Below, one piece after another: positions 36,058 through 44,831 of a stretch of 64,000 bases of DNA. Position 1 is the stretch's first letter, and each line of letters begins with the position of its first letter. A program made the position numbers and the translations under genes. Under the pieces are notes generated by a model. That model was given only the letters and a program-made list of their open reading frames with translations, made no database searches and was not told where the DNA came from. Origin of the DNA: Bradyrhizobium daqingense (GTDB taxonomy: Bacteria > Pseudomonadota > Alphaproteobacteria > Rhizobiales > Xanthobacteraceae); contig NZ_CP088014.1 in assembly GCF_021044685.1 (NCBI RefSeq), positions 5,814,001 to 5,878,000 on the forward strand, given 5' to 3'.

Positions 36058-37062
36058 CTATTCGTTATCCGCAGCTGCGGGAGCCGCCGTCGAGGCCGGC
36101 GGGGGCGCCAGCGGAACCGGTGCGGCGGCCGGTGCACGCGCGGCCTTCGGTGCCGGCGGCGGTCTCTTCGCGGCAGCCGGTGCCGCGGGAGCTGCGGCCT
36201 GCGCCGAGGTCGCTGCCGGTGCGCGCGGCGCGGGCGCTGCGGCCGCATTTGCCACGGGTGCCGCAGCGCGCGTCGTCGCCGTGGGCTCCGGATTCATGAT
36301 GCTGACGGGCGGCGTCGACGAGGCGCTCGGGAACTCGGCATTGGTCGGCTTGCCCGTCGGCATCGACGGCGGCAATCCGGCCAGCGCGGCCGTGGCCGGC
36401 ATTGCCAGCGCGTTTGCAGGCGCATTCCAGGTCGGCGCATAGCGCGCCACCAGCGTGTCGTAGAGATGGGATTCCATGTTGGCAGCGACCTGCTGCTGGT
36501 CGGTCAGCGAGCGGAAGGCGGCGCAGTCGAACTGCGTGCAGCCGTCGCGCGCGACCAGCACATGCGCGACGAGGCCGTAGCGGTCGCGCTCCAGCGATCT
36601 GCGCAGCGCCTTCATGTCGGTCGTCAGGCTCTTCTCGGCCGCGGCGACGTCGCCGAGCGCGGTCAGCCGGTCGATCCTCGCAGCGGTGTGGGAGACAGCC
36701 GCAGCCGCCATATCAGGCGCGCCGAACAGCGCCCGCTCGCAGCCAGCGGCGACGGTATCGCCGGCGAGATCGTCGAGACAGGACAGCGCAGGCAGGCTCG
36801 CCGTCACCGCAGCATGCGTCCGCAACTCGGCCGGCCCACCCTGCCCCTCCGATCCATAGAGGTGCATGGTGGTGGGCACCGTCATGGCGAGGGCCAGCAG
36901 CGTGACGACGGCAAGTGCTCCGTTGGCGAGCGATCTGTCTGCGCGCAGCATCGTGACCAGCAGTATCACCCCGAAGAATCCGGCGGCTGCCAGCGTCATC
37001 CAGATCAGGAAGGCCGGCGAGCGCCAGATTTGGTCGAGCGAAGTGGCCCATGCCCAGTTCAT
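36058..37062 (-). CDS. Membrane protein with Ala/Pro-rich tail
   Basis: 334 residues. Two membrane segments lie near 18-38 and 50-70. A periplasmic helical region with four cysteines (about 95-200) follows, then a long Ala/Pro-rich tail (about 225-334). The start at 37062 has GAGGGGA upstream. No domain was recognised; the two cysteine pairs suggest disulfides outside the membrane. The tail is low-complexity and could span the cell wall. Confidence 0.75.
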   Translation of the reverse strand: MNWAWATSLDQIWRSPAFLIWMTLAAAGFFGVILLVTMLRADRSLANGALAVVTLLALAMTVPTTMHLYGSEGQGGPAELRTHAAVTASLPALSCLDDLAGDTVAAGCERALFGAPDMAAAAVSHTAARIDRLTALGDVAAAEKSLTTDMKALRRSLERDRYGLVAHVLVARDGCTQFDCAAFRSLTDQQQVAANMESHLYDTLVARYAPTWNAPANALAMPATAALAGLPPSMPTGKPTNAEFPSASSTPPVSIMNPEPTATTRAAAPVANAAAAPAPRAPAATSAQAAAPAAPAAAKRPPPAPKAARAPAAAPVPLAPPPASTAAPAAADNE

Positions 37063-37218
37063 GCGCGACGTCCCCTCGCGAGCAAAGAGCGGATGGTCAA
37101 AGCGAGCACCGCGAGTTGGCAACTGCCCCCTGCCCACCTTGTGAAGATGAACCGGGCCTTTTTAGCGGCGAGAGGATACAATTTCCCAGGAGCGCCAGTG
37201 CGCTGATGGCGTCAATCC

Positions 37219-37422
37219 TCAGGAGAGCGCGAGCTGGCTTTCCTTGGCGACACGCTCGAAGGCTTCGGTCGAGCTCTTGATCCGGTATTGGCAATCGTCG
37301 CCTTCGGTCGGCAGCAGACGGATGACCTCATACGCGCCGCTGGCGGCGGGACGCGCGACGTTGCTGGCCGTGAACAATACGCGCGTTCCCACGGGGAATT
37401 TGTGCTTCAACACCCTCTCCAT
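37219..37422 (-). CDS. Small conserved hypothetical protein
   Basis: 67 residues, no membrane segment. The sequence has a compact beta-rich look (K-F-P-V-G-T-R-V-L-F-T, then A-Y-E-V-I-R-L-L-P, then Q-Y-R-I-K-S). Codon use matches neighbouring genes, which supports it as real. No function can be given. Confidence 0.7.
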   Translation of the reverse strand: MERVLKHKFPVGTRVLFTASNVARPAASGAYEVIRLLPTEGDDCQYRIKSSTEAFERVAKESQLALS

Positions 37423-37718
37423 TACTCAAACAACGCCTGCCTCGCCCAGTGTCCCTCTGCGAAGGCCGGCCGGAAACCCAGCCGGTATATAGCATGCGGC
37501 CCGCCGTTTTGGCCAGCGCCATACCCGCATGGCAAATGCGTAATTTTTGCAGTCTTTTCAGACTGATAGCAACGGAGCGGGCGGGCCGATGATACCGCCG
37601 GAGCGCCCGGTCCGGCGGGCATGTCGCACCTGGATGTCGCAGCCTAGGGAATCGATGGCTGAGCCGGTCCGCAGCTTGTCAGGCGGCACGCGGATCGGCC
37701 TCCCCAAGGAACTGGCAA

Positions 37719-38381
37719 TCAGGCGTCCTCGAACTTGGCGATGCGAAGCGTTTCGGCGAGCCCGTCCCGGGTCCATTCCTGGAACGCCGGCAGCGCCAGC
37801 ATCGTCTCCATATAGGCTTTGGTCTCGGGCGTGACCTCGATCGCGTAGGTGCGGAAGCGGTGCACGACGGGTGCGTACATCGCATCCGCCGCACCGAAGC
37901 GGCCGAACAGGAACGGCCCGTTCGTCCCGTAGCGCGTGCGGCATTCGCGCCAGATCTCCTGCACGCGCGCGATATTGGCCTTGGCATCCGCCGACAGCGT
38001 CACGGGCCGCACCGAGCGGTGCAGGTTCATGCCGCATTCGTTGCGCAAGGCCATGAAGCCGGAATGCATTTCCGCGCACACCGACCGGGCGTGGGCGCGC
38101 GCGGCAACGTCGTCGGGCCAGAGCTTCTTCTCCGGATAGCGCTCGGCGATGTATTCGATGATGGCGAGCGAATCCCACACCGTGATGTCGCCGTCGACCA
38201 GCACCGGCACCTTGCCGGCGCGGCTGAAGGACAGGATCTGCTCCTTGTCGGCGGGATTGTCCGTGTAGAGCGGGATGACGGTCTCCACGAACGGGATGTC
38301 GTTGGCACGCAGCGCGAGCCAGGGCCGCATCGACCATGACGAGTAATTCTTGTTGCCGATCGCGAGTTTCAGTGCAGCCAT
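37719..38381 (-). CDS. Glutathione S-transferase family protein
   Basis: 220 residues. The N-terminal thioredoxin fold (about 1-80) starts N-K-N-Y-S-S-W-S-M-R-P-W and has G-K-V-P-V-L and D-S-L-A-I (glutathione-binding cis-proline and serine). The helical C-terminal half ends F-Q-E-W-T-R. It resembles maleylacetoacetate-isomerase/zeta-like GSTs, but the substrate is unknown. The ATG at 38381 is preferred for the family start. Confidence 0.88.
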   Translation of the reverse strand: MAALKLAIGNKNYSSWSMRPWLALRANDIPFVETVIPLYTDNPADKEQILSFSRAGKVPVLVDGDITVWDSLAIIEYIAERYPEKKLWPDDVAARAHARSVCAEMHSGFMALRNECGMNLHRSVRPVTLSADAKANIARVQEIWRECRTRYGTNGPFLFGRFGAADAMYAPVVHRFRTYAIEVTPETKAYMETMLALPAFQEWTRDGLAETLRIAKFEDA

Positions 38382-38504
38382 GTCAGCAGTCCTTCCCGAG
38401 GCGTCCTGGAGGGAGCCGCTTTTAGCGCCATCGCCTGCCCTCAATCAATCGTTGCTGCGTCTTGCCCTGCGTGGCAATCGTTGCGGCCCCGCAAGGAGAC
38501 GGAC

Positions 38505-39218
38505 ATGAGCAGGCACTGGGTCGACATCACCGCCGTCGGCTTCTTCATCGTCGAATGGCTGGTCTATGCGCTGACGCTGGAGCATTCGGCCTATGGACGC
38601 GACAGCCTGTCCGCGCGCATGAACCGCTATCGGGAGGTCTGGGTGCGCCGCCTGCTCGACCGCGATACCCGCATGGTCGACATGCAGATCATGGCCTCGC
38701 TCCAGAACGGCACGGCCTTCTTCGCCTCCACCAGCCTGTTCGCACTCGGCGGCGCACTGGCGCTGCTGCACGCAACCAACGATGCGATCACGATCCTGAG
38801 CAAGCTGCCGGTCGATCTCAGCACCTCGCCGGCGATGTGGGAGCTGAAATGCGTCGGCCTCGTGCTGATCTGCGTCTATGCCTTCTTCAAATTCGCCTGG
38901 GCCTACCGCCTGTTCAACTACGTCGCGATCTTGTTCGGCGGCATGCCGCCTGCCGACCAGCGCGACACGCCCGAGGCTGAAGCCCATGTCGTCCGCACCT
39001 CGCGCCTGTTCGAATCCGCCGGCCGCCACTTCAACCGCGGCCAACGCGCTTTCTTCTTCGCGCTCGGATATCTCGGCTGGTTCGTCAGCCCCTGGGTGCT
39101 GTTCGTGACGACGGCCGCCGTGGTGGTCGTGACCTGGCGCAGGCAGTTCGCGTCGAGCGCGTGGGCCGCGATGGCGCCGGAGGTGGCGAATGGCGGGGAG
39201 ACGAGGCGCGGTCATTGA
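38505..39218 (+). CDS. DUF599 family membrane protein
   Basis: 237 residues with about four membrane segments (near 8-25, 70-90, 110-130 and 185-210). The pattern T-A-F-F-A-S-T-S-L-F-A-L-G-G and F-K-F-A-W-A-Y-R-L-F-N-Y fits DUF599. An AAGGAGA ribosome-binding site precedes the ATG. Function unknown. Confidence 0.87.
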   Translation: MSRHWVDITAVGFFIVEWLVYALTLEHSAYGRDSLSARMNRYREVWVRRLLDRDTRMVDMQIMASLQNGTAFFASTSLFALGGALALLHATNDAITILSKLPVDLSTSPAMWELKCVGLVLICVYAFFKFAWAYRLFNYVAILFGGMPPADQRDTPEAEAHVVRTSRLFESAGRHFNRGQRAFFFALGYLGWFVSPWVLFVTTAAVVVVTWRRQFASSAWAAMAPEVANGGETRRGH

Positions 39219-39225
39219 GGCATTC

Positions 39226-39365
39226 CTGTTCCGGACAAGCTGCAGCGCGTGAAGCGTTGCGGCGCAGCGCCGGAACCCAGGGCCACACGGGAAGACGCGG
39301 AGAGATGGGTCCCGGCTCTGCAGCGCATCGTCGAAGGGACGCTGCGCTGCGTCCGGGGCACGGGA
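39226..39365. repeat. Dispersed long palindromic repeat (family A, copy 2)
   Basis: Matches the element at 12009-12141 over its full length: TGTTCCGGACAAGCTGCAGCG at one end, a shared central G-A-T-G-G-G-T-C-C-C-G-G-C-T-C-T-G-C-A-G-C-G block, and CTGCGTCCGGGGCAC at the other end. Confidence 0.82.
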
Positions 39366-39393
39366 GCGGGGTGTGGCGCGACTCTCTCCGCAT

Positions 39394-39484
39394 TGTCATT
39401 GCGAGGAACCCTTGCGACGAAGCAATCCAGAATCTCTCTGCGGAAAGACTTTGGATTGCTCAGTCGCTTCACGCCTTGCAATGA
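39394..39484. repeat. Dispersed palindromic repeat (family B, copy 2)
   Basis: Shares TGTCATTGCGAGGA, CGACGAAGCAATCCAGAATCT and TGGATTGCT with the elements at 13941 and 42229. The right arm is degenerate (ends GCCTTGCAATGA). Confidence 0.8.
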
Positions 39485-39521
39485 AGGAGTATGGAGCGAT
39501 AGCTGGCTTCCCAACCGCCGC

Positions 39522-39627
39522 TGTCATTCCCCGCGTAGGCGGGGAATCCAGTACGCCGCGGCGTCTCGGCTCAATCACTGCTGTCTCGGAGTACTGGATC
39601 GTCCGGTCAAGCCGGACGATGACACCC
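39522..39627. repeat. Dispersed palindromic repeat (family D)
   Basis: Runs from GTCATTCCCCGCGTAGGCGGGGAATCCAGTAC, with its own small hairpin, to GTACTGGATCGTCCGG / CCGGACGATGAC. The GTCATTCC start and ATGAC end recall family C. Confidence 0.78.
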
Positions 39628-39689
39628 AGTGCGGGACACGCCGTCGCAGCCTCGCGGCGCTTTTCGCCCGAGCTTTGCTTGATCCCTCA

Positions 39690-39765
39690 TATCCAAGAGG
39701 GTGCAGGGAAGGCGGGGTGCCGGCGGCACCCGCGGTCCGCTGCGCAAAGGCACACACATACGTCA
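39690..39765. repeat. Fragment of a dispersed sequence with a coding-like frame
   Basis: In one plus frame it reads E-G-A-G-K-A-G-C-R-R-H-P-R-S-A-A-Q, a peptide I recall as recurring among hypothetical proteins of Bradyrhizobium. It has no start, no context and is short. It is better seen as a repeat fragment than a gene. Confidence 0.45.
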
Positions 39766-39827
39766 ATTCCGAATTTCGGTAAAGTGGAATATCCTTCCGA
39801 ATCTGGGGTGGCAGAGATCGACACACG

Positions 39828-40787
39828 CTACCCACCGAAATCCCGTGGGCTGAACGGCAGATCCAACACCTTCCATTCTCCGTATTTGTCGGCCGGCAGC
39901 ATCTTGTAGGGCTGGCAGTTCTGAAGCGCGCTCATGGCGGACTTGACGATGGCCACGCCCTTCGCGGAAGGCGGAGCCGCCATCAGGATCGGCTCGCGCA
40001 ACAGCGTGCCGTCGGTGGCGAAGACCGCGCGCAGCTTGATGTTGACGTTGTCGGTCGGATCGACCCCGGCCGGTAGCTTGGCGCAGCTTCTCAGATGACG
40101 GCGCAGCGCGGCGATGACCTCCGGGGGAAGCTTGGCGGCGATCGAATCCTTGGCGTCGCCGCCGTCGTCCTTGGAGGCGTCTTTCGGCAGCTCCGTCGGC
40201 AATTCGGGCGGTAGGCCGAGCATGACACCGTATTTGACGGTGACATCCGGCTGCGGCGTCTGGTAGGCCGGCGGCGGCACGGTCGTGGGCTGCTGCATCG
40301 CCTGTGAAGGCAGCGGCTGCATCGGTGGCGGCTGCACCGGTTGCGGCATCGGTTGAGGCTGGGCCTGCGGAAGCTGTTGCGGCTGCGCCTTGGCCTCGCT
40401 CGGCTGCGGCGGCGCAGGCTGCGGCGGTGTCCGTTGCTCCGCAGAACGTTGCTGCTCAGAAGGTTGCGGCTCAGAAGGTTGCGGCTCGGGCGAAGCCTGC
40501 GGCGATGGCGCGGCCTGCTGCTTGGACGCTGCTTCGGACTTGTCGGTGGAATCGAGCTTCGGCAGCTTCAGGTCGGGCGGCGGCTCCGGCTGCTTCTCCT
40601 TTGCCGCTTCCTGCTCCTTGATCTCCTCCTTGACCTGTTCGGGCGTGACGATGTCGACGGCCACGGTCTCGGTCGGCGCGGCATGAAACGGATGGACCTC
40701 GCTGATCACGATGATCAGCGCCACCAGCGTCAGATGCGCGATTGCGGACGCCGCAATGTCCGCCCGTATGATCTTCCGCAGTTCCAT
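39828..40787 (-). CDS. TolA/TonB-like membrane protein
   Basis: 319 residues. A short cytoplasmic N-terminus and one membrane segment (about 13-33) precede a long Pro/Gln/Glu-rich stalk (about 60-190) with P-Q-P-S-E repeats. A globular C-terminal domain (about 215-319) has a C-A-K-L-P motif and a late A-L-x-N-C-Q-P-Y. This layout matches TolA-type energy transducers. No tolB, tolQR, pal, exbBD or receptor gene is adjacent, so partners are unknown. Confidence 0.75.
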   Translation of the reverse strand: MELRKIIRADIAASAIAHLTLVALIIVISEVHPFHAAPTETVAVDIVTPEQVKEEIKEQEAAKEKQPEPPPDLKLPKLDSTDKSEAASKQQAAPSPQASPEPQPSEPQPSEQQRSAEQRTPPQPAPPQPSEAKAQPQQLPQAQPQPMPQPVQPPPMQPLPSQAMQQPTTVPPPAYQTPQPDVTVKYGVMLGLPPELPTELPKDASKDDGGDAKDSIAAKLPPEVIAALRRHLRSCAKLPAGVDPTDNVNIKLRAVFATDGTLLREPILMAAPPSAKGVAIVKSAMSALQNCQPYKMLPADKYGEWKVLDLPFSPRDFGG

Positions 40788-40836
40788 CGACTGATCTTGG
40801 GTTGCCGCCGCGGTCCTAGCATACCCCAGGCTCCCC

Positions 40837-41655
40837 TCAATCCCATTTCGGCGCGAAGCCGAAATCGGTCAGGCGGCCTTGCGGATTGGCGAGCGCGGCG
40901 ATCCGGCCCATCTCGTCGTCGGACAGCTCGAAATCGAAGATTTCGATGTTTTCCGACAGGCGTTCGACGCGGGAGGTGCGCGGGATCGCAGCGACATTCT
41001 GCTGCACCAGCCAGCGCAGGCACACCTGTGCCGGCGATTTACGATGGGTGCGGCCGATCTCCATGAGCGTCCGGTCGCTCTTGATGCGCCCCTTGGCGAT
41101 GGGACTGTAGGCGACGAGGGCAAGGCCGTGCCGATCGCAGGCCGCCCTCACCTTCGCCTGGTCCAGGTAAGGATGATATTCGACTTGGTTGCAGACGAGT
41201 GGCTCGGGTGACGACGCCACCGCCTGCTCGATCAGCGCCACCGTGAAATTGGAGACGCCGATGTGCCGGGTCAGGCCCATCGTCTTCGCATGCGACAGCG
41301 CGCCGAGCGTCTCCGCCAGCGGCACGTGCGAATTAGGCCAGTGCAGCAGCAACAGGTCGACGTTGGGAAGCCGCATGCGGGCGAGGCTCTCCTTGACCGA
41401 ACGCTCGAGGTCATGAGGCGCGAAATGGTTGGTCCAGACTTTCGTGGTCAGGAAGATGTCGTCGCGGCGCACGCCCGAGGCCCGCAAGCCATCGCCGACC
41501 TCGCGCTCGTTCTCATAGGCCTGCGCGGTGTCGATGTGGCGATAGCCGAGCCGCAGCGCCTGCTCGACCACGCGGGCGGCAAGCCTTCCACTCAGCTCCC
41601 AGCTCCCCAGCCCGATCGCCGGAATCCTTGCACCATTGGCCTCGACGAACAGCAT
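40837..41655 (-). CDS. Aldo/keto reductase (2,5-diketo-gluconate reductase-like)
   Basis: 272-residue AKR with the tetrad D42 (H-I-D-T-A-Q-A-Y), Y47, K72 and H105 and the signature I-G-V-S-N-F near 135. It resembles the YeaE/DkgB group of small NADPH-dependent carbonyl reductases. Substrate unknown. Confidence 0.9.
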   Translation of the reverse strand: MLFVEANGARIPAIGLGSWELSGRLAARVVEQALRLGYRHIDTAQAYENEREVGDGLRASGVRRDDIFLTTKVWTNHFAPHDLERSVKESLARMRLPNVDLLLLHWPNSHVPLAETLGALSHAKTMGLTRHIGVSNFTVALIEQAVASSPEPLVCNQVEYHPYLDQAKVRAACDRHGLALVAYSPIAKGRIKSDRTLMEIGRTHRKSPAQVCLRWLVQQNVAAIPRTSRVERLSENIEIFDFELSDDEMGRIAALANPQGRLTDFGFAPKWD

Positions 41656-41796
41656 GAGGAATCCTCACTGTTGCGGCAGCCCCGAGATCATCCAGGCGAC
41701 ATTATGGACCCGGCCCACGACGCTGCCAACGGATGCGCCGCAGCCGGAGCCGGATTTCGGTACAAGACTGACGGCAAGCCTAACGAGAGGTTCGCG

Positions 41797-42093
41797 TCAG
41801 ACCTTGGCGAGCGCCTGGAACACCGTATCGGGCGCATGCGCGATCACGGCGAGCAGCGCGCGGGCCGGTCCCCGCGGGGCGCGCTTGCCCTGCTCCCAGT
41901 TGCGGATGGTCTCGACGGGGACGCCGAGCTTTGCGGCGAACTCCATCTGGGTGAGGCAGGCGCGCCGGCGCAAATCGCGCACCGCGAGCGAGCTCGCAAC
42001 CGCCGGCGCGGCATCGGCCGCGGGCTGGACCGGAAACTCCTGCCCGTCCCGCAATTCAACGATCCGTCCGTCCGCCTTCAGCCGCAACCGCAT
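41797..42093 (-). CDS. Helix-turn-helix (XRE/NadS-like) regulator
   Basis: 98 residues. The C-terminal half (about 38-85) has the HTH core L-T-Q-M-E-F-A-A-K-L-G-V-P-V-E-T-I-R-N-W-E-Q-G-K-R-x-P. The N-terminal half is a small beta-rich unit. It resembles the antitoxin-type NadS proteins, but no toxin gene adjoins it, so it is called only as a regulator. The start at 42093 has GGGGGA 7 bases upstream. Confidence 0.82.
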   Translation of the reverse strand: MRLRLKADGRIVELRDGQEFPVQPAADAAPAVASSLAVRDLRRRACLTQMEFAAKLGVPVETIRNWEQGKRAPRGPARALLAVIAHAPDTVFQALAKV

Positions 42094-42228
42094 GCCCATT
42101 CCCCCAAGCACGGGGATGATGCGGCAGGTCGCTTAAGTTCGGATTAAAGATAGCTGGCCGCACATGTGGTCTCGTGCCCCGGACGCGGCGTGGCAGGGAG
42201 AGAGTGAAGCTGTCCCCGCTGCCGCCCC

Positions 42229-42316
42229 CGTCATTGCGAGGAGCCCTTGCGACGAAGCAATCCAGAATGCCACCGCAGTGACAGCCTGGATTGCTTCGCT
42301 GCGCTCGCAATGACGA
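42229..42316. repeat. Dispersed palindromic repeat (family B, copy 3)
   Basis: Near-perfect inverted repeat CCGTCATTGCGAGGAGC...GACGAAGCAATCCAGA against CTGGATTGCTTCG...CTCGCAATGACGAGG. It lies 25 bases after the mgtE stop and could end transcription of mgtE. Confidence 0.85.
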
Positions 42317-42341
42317 GGAGAGAGGGTGCGTGCGCCTCCCC

Positions 42342-43763
42342 CTACTTCAATCCGAACCAGAGCGTCGCGATGCCGAGGAAGGAGAAGAAGCCGACGACGT
42401 CGGTCACGGTGGTGACGAAGGTGCCGGACGCTACCGCAGGATCCGCCCTGACGCGGTCGAGCGCCATCGGGATCAGGATGCCGCCGAGCGCGCCGGCGAC
42501 GAGGTTGCAGATGATGGCAAGCCCGATGACGATGCCGAGGCCCGGGATCTTGAACCAGGCCACCGCGGCGATGCCGGTGATCACGGCAAAGGCGAGTCCG
42601 TTGACGAGGCCGACCAGCGCCTCGCGCATCACCACGCGCCAGGCGTTGAAGGAGCCGAGCTCGCGGGTCGCCAGCGCCCGCACCGCGACGGTCATGGTCT
42701 GGGTGGCGGCATTGCCGCCCTGGCTCGCCACGATCGGCGCCAGCACGGCGAGCGCCACCATCTTCTCGAGCTGCCCCTCGAACAGGCCGAGCACGGAGGA
42801 TGCGAGGAAGGCGGTGGCGAGATTGACCAGCAGCCAGTTGAAGCGGCCGCGCGCGATGGTGAGAAACGTGTCCGAGAGCTCTTCGTCGCTGGTGACGCCG
42901 CCGAGCGCCTTGAGGTCCTCGTCGGCCTCCTCCTCGATGACGTCGACGACGTCGTCGACGGTGATGACGCCGACCAGGCGGTCCTGGGTGTCGAGCACGG
43001 GCGCGGCGACGAGATTGTACTTGCCGAACATGCGCGCCACCTCCTCCTGGTCCTCCAGGACGGAGACGCGGCGGCGATCCTCGTCGGTGAGCTCGGTGAG
43101 CGGCACCGGGCGGCGGGCGCGCAAGAGCACGTCGAGCGGCACCGCCCCCTGCCAGTGCTGGTCCTTGTCGACGACGTAGATCTCGTAGAAGCGGTCGGGC
43201 AGATCCGGCGTCTCGCGCATATAGTCGATCGCCTGGCCTACGGTGAACTCCTGGGGCACGGCGATGAACTCGGTCTGCATCCGGCGGCCGGCGGAGTTCT
43301 CCGGATAGAGCAGACTGCGCTCGAGCGCGACGCGCTCCTTCAGCGGCAGCTTCTCGAGGATTTCCTCCTGGTCCTCGGCGTCGAGGGTTTCCAGGAGCTC
43401 GACCGCGTCGTCGGATTCGAGCTCGCGGACACCTTCCGCGACCGTCTCCGGCGGCAGCTCCTCGAGGATCTCCTCGCGCACGGCCTCGTCGACCTCGTTC
43501 AGCGCGGAGAAGTCGAAGTCTCGCCCGGTCAGTTCGACCAGACGGACGCGGTCGTCGGGCTCCAATGCGCCGATGAGGTCGCCGAGGTCGGCCTCGTGCA
43601 GCTCCGCGACGATCGCGCGCAGCTGCGCCGAGTCAGCGGCCTCGATCGCACGCGCGATTTCCTCAACGAATTCGTGCCTGATGTCGCCGTCCTCGTTGCG
43701 CATCGGCACGTGGTCGAGTACCGAATCCGCGGCGGATGGGGCAACGTCCATATGTTCATTCAT
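42342..43763 (-). CDS. mgtE: Magnesium transporter MgtE
   Basis: 473 residues. An acidic MgtE N domain (about 30-135) and two CBS domains (about 140-265) form the Mg2+-sensing cytoplasmic gate. Five membrane helices (about 290-470) carry the channel motif P-I-V-A-S-Q-G-G-N-A-A-T-Q near 350. It imports Mg2+ by channel action. No magnesium riboswitch was recognised in the 80 bases upstream. Confidence 0.95.
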   Translation of the reverse strand: MNEHMDVAPSAADSVLDHVPMRNEDGDIRHEFVEEIARAIEAADSAQLRAIVAELHEADLGDLIGALEPDDRVRLVELTGRDFDFSALNEVDEAVREEILEELPPETVAEGVRELESDDAVELLETLDAEDQEEILEKLPLKERVALERSLLYPENSAGRRMQTEFIAVPQEFTVGQAIDYMRETPDLPDRFYEIYVVDKDQHWQGAVPLDVLLRARRPVPLTELTDEDRRRVSVLEDQEEVARMFGKYNLVAAPVLDTQDRLVGVITVDDVVDVIEEEADEDLKALGGVTSDEELSDTFLTIARGRFNWLLVNLATAFLASSVLGLFEGQLEKMVALAVLAPIVASQGGNAATQTMTVAVRALATRELGSFNAWRVVMREALVGLVNGLAFAVITGIAAVAWFKIPGLGIVIGLAIICNLVAGALGGILIPMALDRVRADPAVASGTFVTTVTDVVGFFSFLGIATLWFGLK

Positions 43764-43844
43764 GGCGCGCCTCGCCGTTTGGCAGGTTGGATCAGATGGT
43801 CTGGCTGACGGTCAGCCAATACCCACAAGCGAACTGCGAGCGCA

Positions 43845-44651
43845 ATGACAAAGATGGTTTGGCCGGAATGGACCTCGATGGCGCTGGGCGCGTTGCTGGC
43901 CGGCCTCATCGGTGCGAGCCCGCTTCAAGCTGCCGAGTGCCCGCGCAAGGACGCGCTCGGCACCTCGCGGGTGCTGAGCGTCGATGCGAAGACCACGCCG
44001 CGCGTGGGCCTGAAGAGCTTTCCGCAGACGCTGCCGCTCGCCGATCGCGAGGTCGTGCTGACCTTCGACGACGGGCCGAACCCGCCGACGACATCGAGGG
44101 TGCTGGCGGCGCTGGCGCAGGAATGCGTGCGCGCGACCTTCTTCCTGATCGGCCTGCACGCCTCCCAGCATCCAGACATGGTCAAGCGCATCGCCCGCGA
44201 GGGCCACACCATCGGCCATCACACCTTCTCGCATCCGTTCATGGCGCGGATCCCGCTCGACAAGGCGAAGAGCGAGATCGACCGCGGCATGGCGGCCGAC
44301 GAGATGGCACTGAAGGGCGCTTCGACGACGACGCCCTCGACGCCGTTCTTCCGCTTCCCCTATTTCGAATCGACGCCGGCGCTGCTCGACCTGCTCCAGA
44401 GCCGCGGCATCGTCGTGTTCGGGGCGGACCTGTGGGCCAGCGACTGGACCGAGATCACGCCGGAGCAGGAATTGAAGCTCGTTACCGAGCGCCTGGCCGC
44501 CGCGGGCAAAGGCATCATCCTCTTCCACGACCCCAAGGCGCGCACGGCCGCGATCATGCCAGCGTTCCTGCAATATCTGAGGGAAAACGGCTATCGGGTG
44601 GTTCACATCGTGCCGGCGGGCACAGCACAGAAGACTACCGACGCGCGCTGA
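43845..44651 (+). CDS. Polysaccharide deacetylase family protein (exported)
   Basis: 268 residues. A signal peptide (about 1-30) precedes a NodB-homology domain. The catalytic motifs are T-F-D-D-G-P (base and metal aspartates) near 72 and G-H-H-T-F-S-H-P (metal histidines) near 124. It probably removes acetyl groups from a cell-wall or surface glycan. A close paralogue lies downstream on the same strand. Confidence 0.9.
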   Translation: MTKMVWPEWTSMALGALLAGLIGASPLQAAECPRKDALGTSRVLSVDAKTTPRVGLKSFPQTLPLADREVVLTFDDGPNPPTTSRVLAALAQECVRATFFLIGLHASQHPDMVKRIAREGHTIGHHTFSHPFMARIPLDKAKSEIDRGMAADEMALKGASTTTPSTPFFRFPYFESTPALLDLLQSRGIVVFGADLWASDWTEITPEQELKLVTERLAAAGKGIILFHDPKARTAAIMPAFLQYLRENGYRVVHIVPAGTAQKTTDAR

Positions 44652-44831
44652 TGCCGGAATGTCACGCCGTCGCAAATTGGGGTGATTTGGGACCAATTAA
44701 CACTCTGTTCATGCTACCCCGGCCAAATGGAGGGGGACTTTGTGACGGAAAGGATGCTTGGCGCCTGAACCGTTTCCTGATGTCTCCGACCTACTTAGGC
44801 GGCAATCGCATATGGGGGCAGACGAAGGTTC

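Larger units (their letters stand above)
39219..39827. other. 609-base repeat-rich spacer
   Basis: No gene. Four repeat units lie back to back: family A (39226-39365), family B (39394-39484), a CATTCCCCGCG...GGACGATGAC element (39522-39627) and a coding-like fragment near 39690-39765. Confidence 0.75.

Noticed and set aside
39690..39765. Gene coding for an E-G-A-G-K-A-G-C peptide
   Set aside because: No start, no ribosome-binding site and embedded in a repeat array; treated as repeat sequence.
41797..42093. Toxin-antitoxin pair with the NadS-like regulator
   Set aside because: No partner toxin gene (HigB/RelE type) lies on either side, so only a lone regulator is supported.
9549..42316. CRISPR-like interpretation of the repeats
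   Set aside because: The repeats are long, palindromic and scattered, with no regular spacers and no cas genes.
42291..43808. 505-codon plus-strand frame opposite mgtE
   Set aside because: Shadow of mgtE; the minus frame has the MgtE pore motif and CBS domains.
43764..43844. Magnesium riboswitch upstream of mgtE
   Set aside because: The spacer is only about 80 bases and shows no M-box-like or ykoK-like helices by eye.
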